A stretch of DNA of 7,271 nt from an uncultured Polyangiaceae bacterium (lineage in GTDB: Bacteria > Myxococcota_A > Polyangia > Polyangiales > Houyiibacteriaceae). Of the stretch, positions 1 to 6,926 are shown piece by piece (within the stretch, counting starts at the first letter, position 1; each line of letters begins with the position of its first letter). The stretch lies in the NCBI GenBank assembly GCA_947259605.1, contig CAMYMX010000169.1:1-7271 (forward strand). The letters run 5' to 3'. Both the position numbers and the translations under genes were made by a program. Under the pieces are notes generated by a model. That model saw only the letters and a program-made list of their open reading frames with translations, had not been told where the DNA came from and ran no database searches.

Positions 1-1104
1 AAGCAGAGCGCGGAGTTCCAGGTCCTGGCGCAGACGGGGGAGGACTGGATTGTCGCCTGCGGCGCCTGCGACTACGCGGCCAACGCAGAGGTCGCGCAAG
101 CCGGCCCCGCAGCGCCCCCGGGGAGCGGCACGGCCGAATCGCAGCCGCTCGAGAAGGTCAAGACACCCGACACGCGGTCGATCGACGAGGTCGTGAGCTT
201 CTTCGGCGGTGGAACCACAGCGGCCCATACCCTCAAATCACTGCTCTATCTTGCCGGCGAGGAGATCTGCCTCGCGGTCGTTCGCGGTGACCACGAAGTC
301 AACGAGCTCGGTTTAGCCCGACACCTAGGCGTCGAAGAGGTCCTTCTTGCTTCCGACGTGGCCGTGAAGGAAGCAACCGGAACCGAGATCGGGTTCGTCG
401 GCCCGGTCGGATTTGCCGGGCGCATCATTGCAGACCCGGATGCGGTGGCCGTGCCAAACGCGATCGCGGGTGCCGGCGAAACTCCCTACCATTACAAGAA
501 CGTCAACCACGGACGGGACTTCGAAGCGGAGGTCGTGTCCATCCGGCAAGCCGCCTCCGGCGACCCCTGCCCCAATTGCGACGGCAAGCTCGAGCTCTAC
601 CGCGGAATCGAAGGCGGTCACATCTTCGTCCTCGGCACCCACTACAGCGACAAGATGCAAGCAACCTTTCTCGACGAAGACGGACGCAGCCAGTCCATCG
701 TCATGGGCTGCTACGGGATCGGCGTCAGTCGCCTGATTGCCGCCATCATGGAGCAGCATCACGACGAGCACGGAATCCGTTGGCCGCTCCACGTCGCGCC
801 TTACCAAGTGATCATCACGCCGATTGGCAAGGAGGAGGCCCCTCTGACCAAGGCCACCGAGATCTATGACGCGCTCCGGACGGAAGGCGTCGAGGTTCTC
901 CTCGACGACCGCCCCGAGCGGCCGGGGGTGAAGTTCAAGGATGCCGATCTTCTGGGGATTCCCGTCAGAATCACGGTCGGCTCCCGTGGCCTCAAACAGG
1001 GCACCGTCGAGCTCAAGAAGCGCACGGAAAGCGAGTCGCAAGACGTGCCGATCGACGGAGTCGTGGCCGCCGCTCTGACGGCAATGGCCGACCTCGGGGG
1101 CTGA
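1..1104 (+). CDS. proS: Prolyl-tRNA synthetase, bacterial type (5' end outside window)
   Basis: Charges tRNA-Pro with proline in the cytoplasm and, through an inserted editing domain, hydrolyses mischarged Ala-tRNA-Pro. The reading frame is open from base 1, so the gene starts upstream; 367 residues are visible. Compared with the roughly 570-residue bacterial enzyme, the N-terminal catalytic part with motifs 1 and 2 is missing. The first residues (SAEFQVLAQTGED, then CGACDYAANAEVA) match the segment after motif 2. The YbaK-like editing insert follows, with LKSLLYLA and RGDHEVNE; the Lys codon at 235-237 aligns with the editing-site lysine of E. coli ProS. Motif 3 is GCYGIGVSR (residues 236-244), with its class II arginine. 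The anticodon-binding domain starts at APYQVIITPI and contains LLDDRPERPGVKFKDADLLGIP. The gene ends with TGA at 1102-1104, without a C-terminal extension. Identity is clear from the motifs; a GTG inside the frame at 193 is not the true start. Confidence 0.96.
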   Translation, partial: KQSAEFQVLAQTGEDWIVACGACDYAANAEVAQAGPAAPPGSGTAESQPLEKVKTPDTRSIDEVVSFFGGGTTAAHTLKSLLYLAGEEICLAVVRGDHEVNELGLARHLGVEEVLLASDVAVKEATGTEIGFVGPVGFAGRIIADPDAVAVPNAIAGAGETPYHYKNVNHGRDFEAEVVSIRQAASGDPCPNCDGKLELYRGIEGGHIFVLGTHYSDKMQATFLDEDGRSQSIVMGCYGIGVSRLIAAIMEQHHDEHGIRWPLHVAPYQVIITPIGKEEAPLTKATEIYDALRTEGVEVLLDDRPERPGVKFKDADLLGIPVRITVGSRGLKQGTVELKKRTESESQDVPIDGVVAAALTAMADLGG

Positions 1105-1108
1105 GCAG

Positions 1109-1303
1109 ATGCGCAATGGCGACGAAGGATACGAGACACCGAAGCGGCGCACAGCGTTGCTCTTGATCGGCTTTGCGCTGCTCGTTGGAATCGGTTTCAT
1201 CACCGTACTGCGCCCCGAGGTCGAAGACGAGCCGAGCGACGAGCGGACCAGCGAAGTCGAGACGAACGAAGAGCAGGGAGCCGACGAACCTTTGCAGGAA
1301 TGA
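1109..1303 (+). CDS. Small single-pass membrane protein with acidic tail, unknown function
   Basis: This is a 64-residue protein that I do not recognise as a named family. Residues 1-14 are polar and end in a basic KRR cluster. Residues 15-34 form one hydrophobic helix (TALLLIGFALLVGIGFITVL). Residues 35-64 are dominated by Asp and Glu with no hydrophobic stretch. The positive-inside rule predicts a cytoplasmic N terminus and an acidic C terminus outside the inner membrane. The ATG lies 4 nt after the proS stop. A run of G at 1096-1100 is the only ribosome-binding candidate, so translation is probably coupled to proS. It sits between proS and the exported transglycosylase gene. The tight spacing and the clean membrane-helix architecture support a real gene; short length and low-complexity composition keep confidence moderate. 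A role beside cell-wall turnover would be speculation. Confidence 0.62.
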   Translation: MRNGDEGYETPKRRTALLLIGFALLVGIGFITVLRPEVEDEPSDERTSEVETNEEQGADEPLQE

Positions 1304-1383
1304 AGCGCTCTCGAACCATTTGCGTATAAAGAACCGTGCGTACAACGCGATCTTTGCTCTCCACGGCACAAATTTGTAATATT
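1304..1383 (+). promoter_or_regulatory. AT-rich gap before slt, possible promoter region
   Basis: This gap of about 80 bp stands out from its GC-rich surroundings. It contains TATAAA at 1325-1330, which resembles a sigma-70 -10 hexamer, and a second AT cluster at 1371-1385 running into the ATG at 1384. No convincing -35 hexamer lies at the right distance from either, and no Shine-Dalgarno sequence precedes the ATG. If TATAAA is the -10, transcription would start near 1337 and leave a leader of about 47 nt. This could give slt its own promoter, separate from proS. The assignment rests only on base composition and one hexamer. Confidence 0.25.
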
Positions 1384-3765
1384 ATGGGGAGCTTGGCCCT
1401 TCGCGTCCCCATAGCAGCGGCCCTCACGGCGCTGATCTTCACATCGCTTGCGGTGCGGGTCCACGCATCGCCCGACGTGCCGATGTGCATCGCGGACGCG
1501 CCCAACGCGAGCAGCACTCCGATCGACCGTAGGCCCTGGCGCGGGCCCATGTGCGGTCCGTACTTGAACGCCTTTGCGATTTCGGAGGCTCAGCCGCTCA
1601 AGACGCGAGCCATCGAAGCCTATCGCGAAGCCAGCGAGCAGATTCTGGCGGCGAACTACGAAGAGGCCCGCCTGCAGCTCGACCTAGCCCATCGGGGGCT
1701 CCCTCGAATCGGCGACCGCATCGTGCTGCAGATCGCGCGGCTCGAGCTTCTTCGGAATCGACCCGAAAAGGCCGCCGAATTCTTCACGGAAGCCTTGGTC
1801 AGCCCCCATGAATCCGTTCGAGTCGAAGCCGAATTTGGCAAGGTGCTGGCCCTTCTTCGCTCGAATGACCCGGGCGCGGACCAGGCCCTGGACCACCTCT
1901 TGGTGACGTACCCCTCGGTGCCGAATGCAACCGAGCTTCTCTTCGAGCACGCGCAGAGCCTGATGCGCCGATCGCGCTACCCCGAGGCGATGCAGGTGAT
2001 GCACACCGTTCGCGTCGACCACCCGGGAACCCGCGCCGCGGCCTGGGCCGAGTCCGAGCTCGCACGCCTGAGCACGCGAGGCCACGACACGCCCTCGATG
2101 ACCGACGAGGAACGCGTGCGCCGGGCGCGCCTGCTCGTGCGGACCGGGCCGCTCGACGAAGCCAAGGCGACGATCGGAGAGCTCCTCGCTAGCCCTCTCT
2201 CGGGAACACTGCACGCCGAAGTTTACTACCTAGCGGGTCGGCTTGCGCGGGATGAAGGACGCTGGGAGGCCGCAGAGTCGTACTTGCGAACGGCGCAGCT
2301 GTTCGAGATTGAAGATATCGCGCAGGCCCAACACATCGAAAATCGCGCGAACGACATGACGGAAACCGTGAGCGCGCGCGACCCCGAGCGTGCACGTCTG
2401 CAGCTCGCCAGCTTGCGTGCGGGTCGCTCCAACGTGTCGATTCCGACCAACCGACTCGTCGACCTGGTGCGGGTCGCTTCGGCGGCGGGGCTTCAAGAAA
2501 AGGTCGACGCCCTCCTCATCTCTTTGAGCAAGCGAGTTGCGGCGCCGTCCGCCCTTCTCTTCGAGGCTACGATGGCCGCGGCCGGGACCGGCGGCGAAGG
2601 ACTGATCATCGGGCTTCTGAATGAGATTGCGAAGCGCCCTGGATCCCGCTACCGAACGGCCGCCATTTATCATCTGGCCAGAGCCCACGAACGCGCCCAG
2701 CGGCCGGCACAGGCGGCCCTCTTCTTTGCCAGGGCGAAGGCCGAGGCCGCGCTTGCCGGAGACGAATACTACGCGCTTTGGGCGAACAACGGACTGCTGC
2801 GCATGGAGCATGGCGCTCCGAACACGGCAGCAGAGGGTCTCTCGAATCTGGAAGAACGGGCCCTGCCCCGCCCCCCGCGAACATCCAGCCGCGCGCTCGC
2901 CAAGCAGCTCCGACCGATCGGCGAGCGTCACCTGAACAGCTACCCCTGGATCGCACGCGCCGTCGACCTTCTTCGACTCGGCGAGCGAGATGCAGCGACG
3001 GCCGAGTTGTTCGAGGCCTACCTGAGATGGCGAGAGGCGCTCGGGAAGCCTGTCGCACGGGCTGGGCTAAACTGCGTGGCGCGCGCTGACGGCCGTTTGC
3101 AAGAAGCGATCGCAAGCGATGTGCGAGCCGCGCGAGTCGGTCTTTCCGATGACGATCGCGCGACGCTTTCGATGGTGGCGGCTACTCTCGGCGACGTGGG
3201 CACCGCAGGTGGCTTTGCCGGTCCGGACTTCATCAAGACGCTGCCGCGCGCGTACGAATGGCTCGTCGTGCCCGCCGCGAAGCGATATGGGCTCGATCCC
3301 AACCTATTGCTCGCCGTGATGCGAGTCGAAAGCGCATATCAAAAGCACATCGTCTCATACGCGGGCGCCGTGGGGCTCATGCAAATCATGCCGCGAACCG
3401 GTCAGCTGATTGCGCATACGCTTGGCCACGACGACTTCACCCCCGCCGACCTCCTCGACCCAGACCTCAATCTGGAGTTTGCTGCTTGGTACCTGACCTC
3501 CCTGATTCAGCGTTTCGATGGGCATCTTCCTCTTGCAATCGCGGCGTACAACGGCGGGCCCCACAACGTCCGTCGCTGGATTCAAGAGGGTGCCGCGGAG
3601 GCTCCACTCGATGTCCTCCTGGAGCGGATTCCCTTCACCCAGACTCACCGATACGTCCGCAAGGTGCTGGTCCACTACGAGGCCTACAGGCAGCAGCGGG
3701 AGCTTCCGATGCCGCCGCTCTCGGTTCACCTACCGGAGCCGCGCATCGATCCACTGGCCTTCTAG
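1384..3765 (+). CDS. slt: Soluble lytic murein transglycosylase, Slt70-like, exported
   Basis: Cleaves the MurNAc-GlcNAc bond of peptidoglycan, leaving 1,6-anhydro-muramyl ends, and acts in the periplasm. I chose the ATG at 1384 (793 residues) because it gives a compact signal peptide: residues 1-28 have a short N-region, a hydrophobic core (IAAALTALIFTSLAV) and a VHA cleavage site. A GTG at 1336 would add 16 residues ahead of it. Neither start has a clear ribosome site. From about residue 75 to 610 there are TPR-like helical repeats, the superhelical part of this family. The SLT domain covers about 620-760: catalytic Glu649 in RVESAY, GLMQIMP at 664-670, AYNGGP at 721-726, and ERIPFTQTHRYV near the end. 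The usual ETR.YV is here QTHRYV (753 onward), a variation that keeps the tyrosine. Cys35 and Cys57 could form a disulfide; there is no lipobox. At 793 residues it is longer than E. coli Slt (about 645). Confidence 0.93.
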   Translation: MGSLALRVPIAAALTALIFTSLAVRVHASPDVPMCIADAPNASSTPIDRRPWRGPMCGPYLNAFAISEAQPLKTRAIEAYREASEQILAANYEEARLQLDLAHRGLPRIGDRIVLQIARLELLRNRPEKAAEFFTEALVSPHESVRVEAEFGKVLALLRSNDPGADQALDHLLVTYPSVPNATELLFEHAQSLMRRSRYPEAMQVMHTVRVDHPGTRAAAWAESELARLSTRGHDTPSMTDEERVRRARLLVRTGPLDEAKATIGELLASPLSGTLHAEVYYLAGRLARDEGRWEAAESYLRTAQLFEIEDIAQAQHIENRANDMTETVSARDPERARLQLASLRAGRSNVSIPTNRLVDLVRVASAAGLQEKVDALLISLSKRVAAPSALLFEATMAAAGTGGEGLIIGLLNEIAKRPGSRYRTAAIYHLARAHERAQRPAQAALFFARAKAEAALAGDEYYALWANNGLLRMEHGAPNTAAEGLSNLEERALPRPPRTSSRALAKQLRPIGERHLNSYPWIARAVDLLRLGERDAATAELFEAYLRWREALGKPVARAGLNCVARADGRLQEAIASDVRAARVGLSDDDRATLSMVAATLGDVGTAGGFAGPDFIKTLPRAYEWLVVPAAKRYGLDPNLLLAVMRVESAYQKHIVSYAGAVGLMQIMPRTGQLIAHTLGHDDFTPADLLDPDLNLEFAAWYLTSLIQRFDGHLPLAIAAYNGGPHNVRRWIQEGAAEAPLDVLLERIPFTQTHRYVRKVLVHYEAYRQQRELPMPPLSVHLPEPRIDPLAF

Positions 3766-3785
3766 TGACAGTGTGACGGGTGGAC

Positions 3786-4895
3786 ATGTCTGAAACGGTG
3801 GATGCTGTGGTGATCGGCGCGGGCGTGGTTGGCCTAGCTTGCGCGTACGAGCTCTCGAGGAGGCTCGACTCGGTGCTGGTCCTCGAGCGGGAAGTGGGTC
3901 CAGGCCGCGAGATCTCGAGCCGAAATAGCGGCGTAGTGCACGCGGGGATTTACTACCCTCAGGACTCCCTGAAAACACGCCTATGTATCGAGGGAAACCG
4001 CCGCCTCTACGCCTGGTGCGAAGCGCACGACGTGCCTCACAAGCACACCGGGAAGCTCATCGTCGCGACCAGCGCGGCAGACGAGGAGCGCCTTCGCACG
4101 ATCGCCCGCCACGCACGAGACGTGGGGGCCGGCGACCTACGGCTCATGACCGGGATCGAGGCGCGCGAACAGGAGCCGGAGCTCCGCTGCGAGCTCGCGC
4201 TTCACTCCCCGACCTCGGGCGTCGTCGATGTGCACGAGCTGATCGCGAGCCTCGTTCACCAGATCATCGAGGCCGACGGGATGGTCGTCTATCACACCGG
4301 GGTCGACTCGGTCCGAAAGACCGAAGCTGGCTGGCTCGTTCAAACCACGGACAGCACTGGAAGCGAGATGGAGCTCTTGGCTCGGCGTGTGGTGAACTCG
4401 GCCGGTCTTTCCGCGCTCGATGTCGCGCGGAAATCCGGGCTGGCCGAGGCCGAGCGACCGTGGCGGCTGTACCCCTGCAAAGGCTCGTACTTCGCGCTCG
4501 GCTCCAGCGCCCCGAAAACGCGCAACAGCTTGATCTACCCACTGCCGTCAGGTGGGGGGCTCGGCGTTCACATCACTGCGGACATCACCGGATCGCGACG
4601 CGCGGGGCCGGACGCCGAGTTCATCGATACGATCGACTACTCGGTGGACGAATCGCGCGCCGAACGTTTTGCCGAAGCCGTCGCTCGATACCTCCCGGCG
4701 ATCCGTCCGGAGCACTTGACGCCGGACTACAGTGGTATCCGGCCGAAGCTGGTCGGTCCCGAGGGTGGATTTGCGGACTTCGTGATTCGCAGCCCTGAGT
4801 CACAGCCTGGTATGGTGCATCTGATAGGCATCGAATCTCCAGGGCTTACCGCTGCCCTTGCGATCGGCGCCCACGTGTCCAATCTGATCCCTTAG
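3786..4895 (+). CDS. FAD-dependent oxidoreductase, L-2-hydroxyglutarate dehydrogenase-like
   Basis: This is a flavoenzyme of the DAO fold, closest in motif style to L-2-hydroxyglutarate oxidase/dehydrogenase (LhgO, L2HGDH), which oxidises L-2-hydroxyglutarate to 2-oxoglutarate. The 369 residues begin with the FAD-binding Rossmann motif GAGVVG (11-16), with Glu34 (VLVLE) ending the second strand. The family block SRNSGVVHAGIYY follows (45-57), where His52 is at the position typical of covalent or catalytic flavin contacts. The C-terminal block carries GIRPKLVGPEGGFADF and IGIESPGLTAALAIG, the second half of the FAD site. It is shorter than LhgO (about 420 residues), so the substrate may be another 2-hydroxy acid. 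I place the start at ATG 3786; an in-frame GTG at 3780 is possible. The gene begins about 20 nt after the slt stop, with GGGTGG just before it, suggesting cotranscription with slt. Family is secure, substrate is not. Confidence 0.85.
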   Translation: MSETVDAVVIGAGVVGLACAYELSRRLDSVLVLEREVGPGREISSRNSGVVHAGIYYPQDSLKTRLCIEGNRRLYAWCEAHDVPHKHTGKLIVATSAADEERLRTIARHARDVGAGDLRLMTGIEAREQEPELRCELALHSPTSGVVDVHELIASLVHQIIEADGMVVYHTGVDSVRKTEAGWLVQTTDSTGSEMELLARRVVNSAGLSALDVARKSGLAEAERPWRLYPCKGSYFALGSSAPKTRNSLIYPLPSGGGLGVHITADITGSRRAGPDAEFIDTIDYSVDESRAERFAEAVARYLPAIRPEHLTPDYSGIRPKLVGPEGGFADFVIRSPESQPGMVHLIGIESPGLTAALAIGAHVSNLIP

Positions 4896-4914
4896 GGGTT
4901 GCGCTCCTGGCTGG

Positions 4915-4929
4915 GGGTATGCATAACCC
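4915..4929. repeat. Imperfect palindrome upstream of trxB
   Basis: GGGT and ACCC flank the perfect palindrome ATGCAT, with one extra A at 4925. The element lies in the 54 bp gap between the oxidoreductase and trxB, ten bases before the trxB ribosome site. It is too short, and lacks the following T-run, to be an intrinsic terminator. It overlaps a weak promoter-like pair: TTGCGC at 4899-4904 and CATAAC at 4922-4927, 17 bp apart. It could be an operator or chance. Confidence 0.25.
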
Positions 4930-4938
4930 GGGCGTCCA

Positions 4939-4945
4939 AAAGGAG
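4939..4945 (+). promoter_or_regulatory. Ribosome binding site of trxB
   Basis: AAAGGAG lies 4 nt before the ATG at 4950 and is the clearest Shine-Dalgarno sequence in the window. It decides the trxB start: the frame is open upstream to a TTG at 4899, which would add 17 residues that do not fit the family and has no such site. Confidence 0.75.
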
Positions 4946-4949
4946 CACC

Positions 4950-5897
4950 ATGAGCCATCGACTCTTGATCATCGGAAGCGGACCTGCAGCCCATACCGCA
5001 GCGATTTACGCGGCGCGCGCCGAGCTGAAACCCGTGCTCTTCGAGGGCTTCATGGCCGGGGGCATCGCCGCCGGCGGCCAGTTGACGACGACCACCGACG
5101 TCGAGAACTACCCCGGCTTCCCCGAGGGCATCATGGGCCCGGACATGATGGATCGCTTTCGCGCGCAATCGGAGCGCTTCGGTACGACCATCCACACGGA
5201 GACGGTCAACGAGATCGACTTATCGAGCCGGCCGTTCCGCTTCAAAGCCGACGCCCAGGAGGGTAGCGCGGACTCGGTCATCATCGCGACCGGCGCGACG
5301 GCCAAGCGGCTCGAGATCCCAGGCGCCAACGATGGCGAGCTCTGGCAGAAAGGCATCTCGGCGTGCGCGGTCTGCGACGGCGCGCTTCCGGCGTTCCGCA
5401 ATCAGCCTCTAGCGGTGATCGGCGGCGGCGACTCCGCGGTAGAAGAGGCGTCCTTCCTCACCAAGTACGGCTCGACGGTGTACCTCGTGCACCGGCGCGA
5501 CGAGCTTCGCGCCTCGAAGATCATGCAGCAGCGTGCATTGGACAATCCGAAGATCGAGATTCTCTGGTCGCACGTCGTCACGCAGGCCAAGGGCGCGGAC
5601 TTCCTCGAGGCCGTCCGCGTCAAAGATCTGAAGACCGACGAGGAGCGGGACATCCCTGTCGCAGGCCTCTTCTTCGCGATCGGCCACACGCCAAACACTT
5701 CGTTCTTGAAGGGACAAATCGACACGGACGATCAGGACTACATCGTCACCAAGCCCGATTCGACGCAGACCAACATCCCCGGTGTATTCGCAGCCGGTGA
5801 CGTGCAAGACAAGAAGTGGCGCCAGGCCATTACCGCGGCCGGAAGCGGTTGCATGGCCGCACTCGAGGCTGAGCAATTCCTCGCCGGCCATGGATAG
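4950..5897 (+). CDS. trxB: Thioredoxin reductase (NADPH)
   Basis: Transfers electrons from NADPH through FAD and a redox disulfide to thioredoxin in the cytoplasm. The 315 residues match the usual low-molecular-weight enzyme in length. Visible in order are the FAD-binding GSGPA (9-13) and a GGQLTTTTDVENYPGF block. The redox pair follows as CAVC (Cys139 and Cys142, then DG), a common variant of CATC. The NADPH Rossmann motif is GGGDSA (158-163), with HRR (181-183) holding the arginines that read the 2'-phosphate. The final FAD motif has AGDV (Asp284) and a CMAALEAEQFL helix. The start at 4950 is set by the AAAGGAG site. It follows the oxidoreductase gene by 54 nt and may be cotranscribed or have its own promoter. 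No thioredoxin gene is present in the window. The stop faces the stop of the metallophosphoesterase gene at a distance of 11 nt. Confidence 0.95.
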   Translation: MSHRLLIIGSGPAAHTAAIYAARAELKPVLFEGFMAGGIAAGGQLTTTTDVENYPGFPEGIMGPDMMDRFRAQSERFGTTIHTETVNEIDLSSRPFRFKADAQEGSADSVIIATGATAKRLEIPGANDGELWQKGISACAVCDGALPAFRNQPLAVIGGGDSAVEEASFLTKYGSTVYLVHRRDELRASKIMQQRALDNPKIEILWSHVVTQAKGADFLEAVRVKDLKTDEERDIPVAGLFFAIGHTPNTSFLKGQIDTDDQDYIVTKPDSTQTNIPGVFAAGDVQDKKWRQAITAAGSGCMAALEAEQFLAGHG

Positions 5898-5908
5898 GCC
5901 ATCTCACC

Positions 5909-6901
5909 TCAGGAGTTGAAGCCAGCGTTGTTGCCGTTGCCGTTTCGGCGCTTGCGCTTTTGCTGCTTGCGAAGCACGGCCTGCGCCCGACGCTCCTTGG
6001 TCTTCTCGGAAGGAATGCGGCCCGGGTGAGCCTCCTGCTCGCCGTGATGTTCGTCGAAGGCGCCGGGTTGCGTGCCCAGCTCGAAGAACGCGACCTCGCG
6101 CTTGGCGCGCTCGCCCAACCGGAGAGGAACGATGGCAGCCCCCACCCCGGCGCCGACATAGACCGCACCCTTCGCATCGTCGGTGCCTCGCGAACCGTAC
6201 AGCCCATGGATGTACTTGTGCCCGGCGAGCTTCCCTACCGAGAGCTCGTGCAGCCGAGCGACCGTAATTTGCCCGGCGTGCGTATGACCGGAGAACACCA
6301 GCGGCACGCCAGCCTCCCAGAGCGCATCGGCTTCCTCGGCGATGTGCGATAGCCCGATGACTGGCAGATCAGCCCGCAAGCCCTTGAGCGCCGCACGTCG
6401 ATCGGCGTGACCCGTATAGGCATCGTCGAGGCCGACAACCTGCAAGGCCTGGTGCCCGACGTGAATGGTGGTGTTCGCATTGTCGAGCACCTCGGCGCCG
6501 CCTCGTCGAAGCGCCTCCCGCACCGGACCCGCTCCTGCCCAGTGATCGTGATTGCCGAGGACGGCGAAAACGGGCGCGTCAATCTGGCTGATCACCTCGG
6601 TGAGATCGTCGAGATACACCTGGCTGTGGCAGACGAAGTCGCCACTGATGACCACGATGTCGGGCTTGCCGGCGTTGGTCATCGAGGCCGCGTCGTACTG
6701 GACCTCCATCGGCGTGACCCGGCCGACGTGCAGGTCGGTCAAGTGCGCCACCCGGACCCCTTCGAGGTGCTCGAGAAAGCACTCCGGTCCTGCAAACCGA
6801 CGGATGCGAAACCGACGCGAAGTATCGTGCCAGGGGTCTCGCTCACGCAGCAGCTTCTTTCGAAACTTTCGGAGCCCTTCAATGGTTGCCGATCGGCTCA
6901 T
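5909..6901 (-). CDS. Calcineurin-like metallophosphoesterase, YkuE-like
   Basis: This is a 330-residue member of the binuclear-metal phosphoesterase superfamily. All metal-binding motifs are present in order: TDLHVG (Asp56, His58), SGDF (Asp88), GNHDHW (Asn117, His118), SHIAEE (His186) and SGHTHAGQI (His206, His208). The closing block with GLYGSRG and a FFELG strand is typical of the YkuE/YaeI-like group. The natural substrate of this group is poorly defined; some members hydrolyse lipid-linked or nucleotide phosphates. There is no signal peptide or membrane helix: residues 1-35 are basic and polar, so the protein is probably cytoplasmic or peripherally membrane-bound. After the domain, residues 280-330 form a hydrophilic tail rich in Lys, Arg and Asn (KQQKRKRR then NGNGNN), likely disordered and able to bind acidic partners. 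The gene starts 25 nt after the small feo-linked gene, with weak GAGTGAG before the ATG, and probably shares its transcript. Confidence 0.88.
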   Translation of the reverse strand: MSRSATIEGLRKFRKKLLRERDPWHDTSRRFRIRRFAGPECFLEHLEGVRVAHLTDLHVGRVTPMEVQYDAASMTNAGKPDIVVISGDFVCHSQVYLDDLTEVISQIDAPVFAVLGNHDHWAGAGPVREALRRGGAEVLDNANTTIHVGHQALQVVGLDDAYTGHADRRAALKGLRADLPVIGLSHIAEEADALWEAGVPLVFSGHTHAGQITVARLHELSVGKLAGHKYIHGLYGSRGTDDAKGAVYVGAGVGAAIVPLRLGERAKREVAFFELGTQPGAFDEHHGEQEAHPGRIPSEKTKERRAQAVLRKQQKRKRRNGNGNNAGFNS

Positions 6902-6926
6902 TTCTCACTCAATGTAGGTCTTCTGC

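Noticed and set aside
1173..1379. Plus-strand frame of 68 codons overlapping the small membrane protein in another frame
   Set aside because: The overlapping frame at 1109 has better spacing to proS and a clear membrane helix. This one lacks a ribosome site and structure.
325..1464. Long open frame on the minus strand (379 codons) opposite proS and its flank
   Set aside because: It lies antisense to a confidently identified proS with strong family motifs. Its translation shows no domain or sensible hydrophobic pattern. Long antisense frames are expected in GC-rich genes.
2230..2931. Minus-strand frame of 233 codons inside slt
   Set aside because: It is antisense to the helical-repeat region of slt, with no motif, no start signal and a composition typical of a shadow frame.
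5886..5901. Repeated GGCCAT around the trxB stop codon, able to form a tiny hairpin
   Set aside because: The possible stem is only about four base pairs and no T-run follows on either strand, so it is not a believable terminator.
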